Shown: positions 56,556 to 64,000 of the stretch, piece by piece
Layout: each line of letters starts with the position of its first letter
Numbering within the stretch: the stretch's first letter is position 1
Origin: Candolleomyces eurysporus
Taxonomy: Eukaryota > Basidiomycota > Agaricomycetes > Agaricales > Psathyrellaceae
Assembly (NCBI GenBank): GCA_027579435.1
Contig: JANBPK010000761.1
Coordinates: 37,543-101,542, forward strand
Length of the DNA stretch: 64,000 bases
Direction: 5' to 3'
Made by a program: the position numbers and the translations under genes
The notes under the pieces: model-generated
What the model was told of the DNA's origin: nothing
Databases searched by the model: none
The model's input: only the letters and a program-made list of their open reading frames with translations

Positions 56556-59079
56556 TCAGTCATGGCTACGCAACGACCAATTGTCCAAGGCAACCGACGG
56601 CGGCGTCACATAATCACCCCCAGACATCCCACTCCACTGTGGATTGAACAACACCTGCAAGGTTACCGTCCCTGCCGGGAGGCTGATGATCAAAACCGTG
56701 ACTCCAGGATTCTCTTGGTCTGCAACTGGCGGCGCTGGGTCCGTGTCAAACCGCTTCGCCTCTGACGTGGAGAACTGGGCCCCGGTAGGAGCGTTCAGAA
56801 TGGAGACTTGCATTGTCTGACCGTCCAACGCGAGGCTGGCAGTGGTGCCCCCCTCGCCGATGGTCACTGTCGCGTTCGTGTGCATTCTCCATTGAATGGA
56901 CCCGGTTGCATCTATTTCGTCCTGCAACAAGACTTGCTTCCTCCCGTTCAGGAGTCGGACACCTCTCTTGACAGATGTGCTATATGAAATTAAAGATCGT
57001 TAGGGGCAAAAAACATATCCGTCACAAGGGTTCACTCACGCGGAGAAGTACGCAGAGGTGATATCAGACACCCAGAATGCAGTCGAATCTTTGGCAACTT
57101 CCAAGACCGTGCTTGAACCCTGTTTCGTGCCAGACGAGTCGTGCCTCACGGTAGGTGCGGCGAGGATGTTCTGGTTGGTTTGATTGATTAAAATGGTGTT
57201 CTGGCCCTCCGTCATCTTTCGGTAATACTTCCACCTGTCAGCATCCTGGTCCCCACTTGAGAAGTAGTTCGTAGAGCGATAGTCGCCTGAGCCAAGCTCA
57301 CCAGCCCAACGGGTCCCGAGAGCATCGAGGACAAAGTCCCCAGCGTCCAGGTCGTTATGGGTCTGATGATTTCGGTTCTGTCCCGCCTTGATGGCCACGA
57401 AGAGCGCGTTGCCGTCCGTCCAGCTACTCCGCATGGACGCCCATTGGTCGTTGGCATTGTCGAAGAAATAGTCGAGGTCGGCACCAGACCAGAAAGCGCC
57501 GCTGGTACCAGGATTATACCAAAACATGCTCCATGGTTCTGCGGCGTCGAACTGCTCCCTCTGGAAGAGAGCATAATTTGGTCGGTTATACTGATCGGCA
57601 TAGAGGAACATGCAGTTGGCGGTGGTTGAAAATTTGTTGGGTCCATGATCTCCGTAGTTGAAGAGGGACGTCGGTCCGTAGGCGTACATATGGAACAACC
57701 CTGTGAGTTGGAAATTGGGATTGACATCGAGAAGGCCATAGTGGGATCCAGTTGCGGTGAGGAGCGCGGACGACATTTCAGCGTGGCCAGTCGTTCCGAA
57801 ATACCAATAATTGGTAGTTTCAGACCATGTTCCATCGTCCGATACGGAAATGGCGCAGTTAGCTTTGGCGTTGTCGACGGTACGTCCAAGCAAACTGGTT
57901 GCAGTTCCTGTGGTATCGTCACCGAGAATAGCGAGAGATGCGACCGTCAATCCTCCATTGCAAACGCAATTCCAGTTTCCATTAACATCGGTGGCCCACC
58001 AACCAAAGGTTGGAGTGCCAGTGAAGACGCTAAGGCCGGGTTGCAAGCCGTATTGGATCAACGTCGCCCTCATCTGGGTCTTTTGGTCATCCGTGAAGAC
58101 GTCATAGAACCAGTCATACGCGATGCCATACGCCGCAGAGAATTCGGCGGCATCGAGGAAATGGGCAGCATTCCATCTGTCTTCAGCTGGGCCAAAGGGA
58201 GCCGCACCATTGCCTGCAACGTGCTAATTACGAGAACAAGAACCAAGTCAGCGGGACGGGAAGGCTAACTTGAAGCGGGAGTGCCACATACCTGGATTTC
58301 AACCCAGGCTCTTTCAGACCATCGGGTGTCTTTGGTGAGGCGATAAACGTATGCCCAGGCCTTGATTCTCTGCTTGAATTCACGAGCATTGTCCAAGATA
58401 CCACTATCGCCGTCCATGAAATATGCGACGGGGGGGAGGGAGTAGTATGCCGTTGCGTTTCCAAAGATTGTGTCGTTCCATCCTTTCATATAGGGGTCCT
58501 TCTGTATCATCGCAGGAAGGCTATCCCATTTGTATTGGGGAGCGAATAAGCGAGGTCGATCGGGTCGAGTGGTGAGGACATCTGGAGTGGCAGGTTTGAA
58601 GGAATCGGTGGGCCAGGAATTTGCAGCGACGACAGTTGGGGTTGTGAACAGGGCAGTGTTGGTCTGTGCAAAACGTTCAAAAAATTCAATATCTAATTAT
58701 AGCATAAAACACCAAGAGAGAGAAAACCCACGGTAGATGGATACACCGGCACCATGAACTCGCTGTCAGTTGCAACAGCGAAACGTCCTGCAGCACCACC
58801 AGAACCTCCATTACTGCCGCCTGAGCCACCGCTCGCGCCACCGCTGCTGCTGCTCGCGTCGGAGCTTTTCTTGGCTGCCCTGCTGCCAAGTACCCCGCCA
58901 AGAACGGCAGCGAGAATGACGACAAGCAAGACAGGAACGCCAATCATGATCAGCTTGTTGATGCGGCGTCGAGGTCGGGCAGCGTCAGCCTTGCCTCCTT
59001 GCGCGTACGAAGGGGACTCCTTGGGAGCGAGGTCGTGATCACTGCCATGGTAGGGATAGTTGCCTCCGTTGCTCGCCAT
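56556..59079 (-). CDS. Type II membrane heparinase II/III-like polysaccharide lyase
   Basis: ATG 59079 gives MASNGGNYPYHGSDHDLAPK, a basic RPRRRINK stretch and one membrane anchor (LIMIGVPVLLVVILAAVLGG), then a Gly/Ser linker (SSSSGGASGGSGGSNGGSGG). The lumenal or extracellular part starts DRPRLFAPQYKWDSLPAMIQ and has the alpha/alpha toroid of alginate/heparinase lyases: AWAYVYRLTKDTRWSERAWV, AEFSAAYGIAYDWFYDVFTD, TNYWYFGTTGHAEMSSALLT. A heparinase II/III-like beta domain follows (WASMRSSWTDGNALFVAIKA, HNDLDAGDFVLDALGTRWAG). It ends VALDNWSLRSHD at 56556, about 780 residues. Similar enzymes are known from fungi, but the glycan substrate is not clear. The anchor suggests a wall- or secretory-pathway role. 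Confidence 0.75.
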
Positions 59080-59988
59080 GATGACGAGCTAGATAGGCAA
59101 AGAGGATATAAGAGATTGAAATTGCGTCACCCTTGTGCGGGGGAGGGTGTGGTAAAGGAGAAAGGAGGGAAACCAGGGGGAAGGGGAATAAATGCTGAAC
59201 AGCCACGGCCTCTTCTGGGCCTGCTTACAAGGTTGCAAACTGCATGAGGCCATTGCGGCGTGGAGCTAGTTAAATTTAGACCCTCTGAACAAGAGGGACC
59301 GATGGAATCTTTCTCGTGCTATTTCTGTGCAGTGCTAGGCGTCGTTTAACCAGACAAAATTAGACCTCTACCACCACCATGCTGCATCATCCAGCCAGAA
59401 ATCGCTCTTGTTAGTCTCGCTCACGTCGCAAGAATAGCTCATCTAAAACTATCTACTGCGGGTCGGCTATTAGATTCGTAACCGTCCCTCGATAACGGTC
59501 AATGAGGTCCTTGAGTGATCAGAGGGGAAGGTTCGCCTGCGGCCTCATAGGCTGTCACGGCCTAGTCGGCTATTATTATTTCGGCCAGGCCTAACCTGAA
59601 ACGCTCTAATGATCACTGGGGAAACTATTAATAGGGTCTAGAGCCTCGGGAGGATGAGCCTACCAGCTCACCGTGCTCATGCTATAAGTACCACCATGAG
59701 CCCTTGGCCATTGAATATACCCCAACTTGAACGTACGTACTTCTCCCCCTGGTTACTCGACCAAAGGCGCGGATCAATGTCGATACTCGGCTGGCCTCGT
59801 TGCGTCGGGCCCGTCAAATCAGGCGATGCACAGGCGCCCGCTCAATTCGAGTCAAAAATAATCACTCTTGCCAGGCTGGCGAAATATAACGCAGGGGGTT
59901 TGGCACCGTTGTTTCAATGCTATATACCAGAACATTCCGGATTTCCTCTCGCCTCACACATTTCCTGTACCAGGGCCTTCATTCCAAA
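59080..59988. other. Intergenic between lyase and TatD genes
   Basis: About 900 bases, the largest empty stretch here. It contains the promoters of both flanking divergent genes. I find no coding frame with domains. Around 59450-59640 a run of short motifs such as TCGGCTATTA and GGCCTAACC occurs without periodicity. The sequence is not obviously a transposon remnant. Confidence 0.5.
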
Positions 59989-61509
59989 ATGACGGCACCA
60001 AGCGCAAGGTTCATCGGTCAGATAGAATTGCTGCCTTGTTCACTCATAGGGTGACACTGACATTTCAATTGGTAACCTCACAGACGTCGGGGGTAAGAAT
60101 TCATGCAGTCGTCTTGGCGATAAAAGACGTTCATCCTGGTCTCCAATACAGTGAATTTGACCGACCCCGTTTTCCGAGGATTATACCGTGGTCATAGAAA
60201 GCACGAAGGTACGGTCTNTNGGTTGTCCNTATGACCGTATTCGCTAAGNCTCGGAAAAGATGACATGTCCGCCATGTTGGNACGCTCGAAAGCCGCTGGC
60301 GTTCGATCCATGATTATCACTGGAGTAAGTTTGAAAGAGTCAAAGCAAGCCGTTCAGCTCGCCTCCGAACTCGGTAGGTCTATCATTGACTTTTAGCCAT
60401 TCAATTGCTGAGATGTCGTACGCTTTCAGGTGTATATACCACCGTCGGTTGTCATCCGTCGAGGTCGAAAGAGTTTGANACGTACCATCGAGGTCCAGAC
60501 GCATATTTTGCTGAGCTGGACACTCTGATTTCCAAAAATCTCCATGGCGCAGGCAGAGTGGTCGCGATTGGGGAATGCGGACTAGGTTTGTTATGAGCTC
60601 CATATTTTTCTCGGCGTTAGTCCCCCTCTCGCTAATTAGTTCTCTTTCCAGACTATGACAGGACCCATTTCTCCCCTATTGCTACGCAGCAGAAATATTT
60701 TAGAGTGAGCGATATTCAATGGCGCGCCATAGGNCCAAAGCTGACTGGTGCTGCCATTAGATGCAACTAGAGCTCGCAAAGAAATACCACTTGCCGCTGT
60801 TTTTGCACTCCCGTGCAGCGCATGCAGACTTTGTAAGGATTCTAAGAGAAGAGGGCTTTGGAGAGGACGGCGGGAGGGCAGTGGGCGGCAACGGAGGGGT
60901 TGTCCATAGCTTTACTGGCCTTCCCGAAGAGGCTGTGGAATTGGTACGCCTTGCGTGTTTGTTTGAATACCTGCCCGTATTTACTGACAATTTGCCTAGG
61001 CTGAGATGGGATTCCACTTCAGGTAAGCTTTTTGGTCCCCAATAATGTAGGTGTGCCGGGTTCTAATCCATGGCATCTCGGATAGCGTTAATGGGTGCTC
61101 TTTGAAAACGGAAGCCAACCTCGATGCCTCAGAACGAATTCCTTTGGACAGACTCATGCTTGAGACAGGTCAGTAACTCCAGGCTGCTCTTGTATTTTTC
61201 TAACGTCCTATTCCAGATGCACCCTGGTGTTCCATGAGACCATCTCATGCCTCTTGGAGTCATCTTGACGGCCTGCCCCAAAAGTCGCGGGAGGTATACC
61301 TTCCCCGTCCTGTGAAACCTGACAGGTTCAAGGAAGGGAGCCCGGTCCTTGGAAGAAACGAGCCTGCTGCCATTGGTGGCGTGGCATGGGTTATGCATCT
61401 GCTTCTGGATGTTTCCTTCGAGGACCTGACCGAGCAAGCCTGGAAGAACACAGTGGAGGTTTTTGGACTTACAGAGTTGAAGGATGGTCAGGACGAAGAT
61501 TCCACGTAG
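59989..61509 (+). CDS. TatD family metal-dependent deoxyribonuclease
   Basis: ATG 59989 gives MTAPSARFI; after two short introns (donors at GTCAGATAG and GTAAGAATT) it reads [20 protein letters not shown]. Then come MIITGVSLKESKQAVQLASE, VYTTVGCHPSRSKEF, GRVVAIGECGLDYDR (Glu metal ligand), THFSPIATQQKYFR, LELAKKYHLPLFLHSRAAHA (His ligand), VVHSFTG (His) and MLETDAPWC (Asp). These are the TatD TIM-barrel motifs, as in fungal and human TATDN1. The end is at 61509, about 370 residues. The enzyme is a 3'-5' DNA exonuclease linked to DNA turnover. N bases near 60219-60280 fall in an intron and one codon. Confidence 0.88.
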
Positions 61510-61594
61510 AATATACCTCTATTATGTTATACCCCACCCATCCTACTAGCTGTTAATTGGATTCGGAAATTGGGATTCCAGTTAGGGGCGCTTG

Positions 61595-63181
61595 ATGCCT
61601 GATTCGTCTGCCACACGTGTCACGTCATTTCGCTCACGTACCGCTGACGCGGGTTTACTTGACTTTACTAACCAACCATTCTGGCGCCCGACGGCGAGGT
61701 CGGAAAGCACGACCTACGAGCTGGGGTTCTCTTACGACGTTAACGACCTTTTCCGACATAGACAGCACCCGATGCTCGACGATGACTCTAAAGCTACTCT
61801 CTATCGCTACCTCTCNGCCGCTGGGCTTGGCTGGTACTTCGTGATGTGGATTCTTGTCTCGGTGGGAGCAATAGCTGCGTAAGTTCCTTCAAGTTGGATT
61901 CCCCGATATTTTGAATTCTATTCTAACAGTCGGTTTCTCTAGTCGTCGTAGGTACAGGCACCGCCCAGTAAACCACCACAGTTTCATCCCCTCTTCCGAC
62001 GCACCTGGCGTTTCGATCCTACGCCCGCTCAAAGGACTGGATCCGAATCTTTACACCAATCTGGAATCTACATTTCGGCAAGAATANCCCAACTTTGAAA
62101 TTCTTTTTTCCGTGGACGACGCGCGGGACCAGGCACTTCCTGTCGTCCGTGAGCTCTTGCGGGTATACCCAAACGTCAAGGCCCAAATTGTCATTGGTAC
62201 GAGCTTCTTTGTCAAGCCTTTCGAACCTAAAAATATGCTGACAGAGATTCAAAACACCTAGGTTCGGAAGAAGTGGGTGTGAATCCCAAAGTCAACAATC
62301 TTGTTCGATCATATCGAATGGCTGCCCATGACATACTCTGGGTCCTTGATTCAAACGTCTTCGTTGATCCTGGGACTCTGGCTAGAGCCGTAGAGATTCT
62401 GACGGCCCCCAAAACGCCGAAACAGAGGCGGATCGCAGTCGTCCATCATGTGCCGTTTGTCGACTTTTCGGGGTCGTATTGGGGATCCCGAGTCGAAACA
62501 GCATTCCTCAACACCACGCACGCAAAGATGTATGTTGCGATCAACACCATGGCCCTCGAATCCTGTGTCGTTGGCAAGTCCAATCTGTATCGTCGATCCG
62601 ATGTGGACCGTGTTGATGGAACTTTGAAACCTGTGGATCCGATGGATGTGGACCCAGCGCGAAAGTTTGGGTTCCCGTCTTTCGCAAGGTTCTTGGCGGA
62701 AGATAATATGATCGCCAGCGCCCTTTGGCACGAACTGGATGTGCGGCATGATTTATCAACAGACGTTGCCCACAACGTTGTTGGTAACATGACCCTCGCA
62801 GACTACTTTTGGAGGAGGGTTCGATGGATTCGGGTGCGCAAGTATATGGTTCTATCTGCGACGATCATGGAGCCGTTTACCGAAAGTATCGTGTTCGCAA
62901 CCCTCGCCAGTCTCTCTGTCAACTACTTATTTGGTATTCCGAAGGTCCTTTTTGTCTTGACGCATTTTGTTTTGTGGTTTATGCTCGACCTAGATGTTTA
63001 CGCATCTTTGTCGGGAAAGCATAAACCCATTTCAATAGACCACTACTTTGTTGCGGCCTGGCTGATTAGGGAACTCTTGTGTCTTCCTATCTTCTTTTAC
63101 GCGATATTCGGTAGCACGGTAGTCTGGAGGGGTCGGTCTTATCGAATTCTTCGGAATGGGGAAGCAGCTCTGGCAATGTAG
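61595..63181 (+). CDS. Ceramide glucosyltransferase (GT21)
   Basis: The enzyme transfers glucose from UDP-glucose to ceramide, making glucosylceramide. ATG 61595 opens a Ser/Arg-rich N-terminus, then a membrane helix (AAGLGWYFVMWILVSVGAIA). The GT-A domain has VSILRPLKGLDPNLYTNLES, NFEILFSVDDARDQALPVVR (D1 with DDARD), DILWVLDSNVFVDPGTLARA (D2), FARFLAEDNMIASALW (D3, EDN) and the RRVRW motif in FWRRVRWIRVRKYM. C-terminal helices (FATLASLSVNYLF, VLFVLTHFVLWFMLDL, YFVAAWLIRELLCLPIF) end at 63181, about 460 residues. The D,D,D,(Q/R)xxRW signature is complete. The short exon ending VGSEEVG was read across an intron at 62200-62265. Confidence 0.92.
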
Positions 63182-63440
63182 CATAGATATAGACAAATAT
63201 TAATGAAGTAACTATGTGTAATGCAGGGTAAAGAATGAACGACTTGACTGGCAGTCTTGAGACGGGGTAAGTGTTCGAGAGAATTATATCTAAATGTACA
63301 AGGAACTTTAGTACTATAATGATACCGTAAGTAGATAGATTGTCCAGGGGGGTGATTATGAATGGATGTAGGGTAGTGCAAGAACGAAAGGAATGTTAAC
63401 TGCGTATCTTCACTGTCGATGGGTCGGGCAGCCAGGGCGG

Positions 63441-64000
63441 CTAGTTGGAAGAGTCGTTTGCTCGTAAATCCATTAAGACCTTGTAATCGTATATCATGAC
63501 GACTTCTTCAAAGAAATCGTCTGACCATTGAGGGCACTGCAAAGCGAGGGGGCGCAGGCGGACCTTGTCGCCCTCCTTGGTCTCTGTGCGGACGTTCTTG
63601 CCCTCTTTGTTCTTCTGACGCTCGTTGGAGAACCAGTTCTTCACCTGTTTAAAGGCTCTGTGCGGAGGAGACGGGTAAGCGACACGGCGGGAGGACAAAA
63701 GGGTCAAAGCACGAACCTGCGAATGACGATGGCAATCAACACCATCCATGACTCGGGAGGGTACATGGTGATCTGGTCGTAGACCATTCGCAGAACGTGG
63801 AGCTGGTGATCGTTGACTGGAGAATTATCAAGGGACTTGATGCGCATGGCGCGCTCCATGAAGAGACGGCGGCGGGCCTGCATCTGCTGCTTGTATTTTG
63901 CCTGCAACGCGGCGACGGGAGAATGCTTCTTGCTGGCTCTGCGACGGGAGGGGGAGACGGCGGCGGGAGAGAGATGGTAGGAGGGCGTGGAGTGTCGTAA
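63441..64000 (-). CDS. Homeobox transcription factor, C-terminal end (partial)
   Basis: Reading leftward from the window edge, a helix-rich segment (ARRRLFMERAMRIKSLDNSP, VNDHQLHVLRMVYDQITMYP, PESWMVLIAIVIRR) splices (GT at about 63716, YAG near 63653) into FKQVKNWFSNERQKNKEGKN. That contains homeodomain helix-3 core W-F-x-N-x-R, diverging slightly (WFSNERQKNK). A basic linker (RTETKEGDKVRLRPLA) and acidic DDFFEEVVMIYDYKVLMDLR follow, ending ANDSSN at 63441. The gene continues beyond 64000, so the start and N-terminus are unknown. Whether it is a development or mating-type regulator cannot be told here. Confidence 0.75.

Noticed and set aside
59654..60197. Plus-strand frames before TatD as an extra gene
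   Set aside because: The TatD start and its two short introns explain the region. The frames without splicing have no recognisable domain.
63441..64000. Mating-type A locus (homeodomain gene)
   Set aside because: No HD1/HD2 pair, no mip neighbour and a C-terminal homeodomain make this an ordinary homeobox gene.
1..64000. CRISPR array, tRNA or rRNA genes
   Set aside because: I saw no spaced short repeats and no tRNA-like or rRNA-like stretches on either strand; this is eukaryotic nuclear DNA.

Overview
The window is nuclear DNA from a filamentous basidiomycete, most likely an Agaricomycete (mushroom-forming fungus). The evidence is gene density (about one gene per 2 kb), many introns of about 45-70 nt with GTRNGT...YAG borders, short shared promoters, a tandem F-box family, a KRE6/SKN1-type GH16 enzyme, fungal-type mitochondrial N-acetylglutamate synthase and a fungal LCCL membrane protein. 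Scattered N bases, dense at about 22-32 kb, point to a draft assembly. I saw no tRNA, rRNA, CRISPR array or recognisable transposon.

Layout, 0-31 kb: the end of a mitochondrial carrier gene, an Mpv17/PMP22-type organelle membrane protein, TRAPPC8/Trs85, a small orphan, a peroxisomal acyl-CoA dehydrogenase ending in the PTS1 signal AKL, an intronless GW/WG-rich protein, an LCCL-domain membrane protein, a lipocalin-like protein, an unknown protein, seipin, an SH3BGR-like protein, a low-molecular-weight tyrosine phosphatase, methylmalonate-semialdehyde dehydrogenase, a Myb/SANT-like (Rap1-type) protein, Rab GDI and Rav1.

Layout, 31-64 kb: a vacuole-type fasciclin protein divergent from Rav1, the carnitine/acylcarnitine carrier, N-acetylglutamate synthase with an upstream ORF, a three-copy tandem array (F-box gene plus the 5' end of a UBE2O-type E2), the intact UBE2O gene, a GH16 beta-glucan enzyme, a SNAPC1-like protein, the inner nuclear membrane protein Ima1, a Ser/Thr-rich single-pass protein, a type II membrane heparinase-like lyase, a TatD nuclease, ceramide glucosyltransferase and a homeobox factor cut by the right edge.

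Shared themes: Trs85 and Rab GDI both act in Rab-dependent traffic. Rav1 (V-ATPase assembly) and the fasciclin protein share a promoter and probably both serve the vacuole. The acyl-CoA dehydrogenase, carnitine carrier and methylmalonate-semialdehyde dehydrogenase belong to fatty-acid and branched-chain breakdown. The F-box/UBE2O array places two ubiquitin-pathway genes on one bidirectional promoter.

The most unusual structure is that array (about 38.17-45.86 kb). A unit of about 2.53 kb holding a complete F-box gene, the shared promoter and the first exons of UBE2O has been copied in tandem. Only the rightmost unit still leads into a whole E2 gene. The other two carry broken 5' fragments of it, and the middle F-box gene is a mosaic of its two neighbours.
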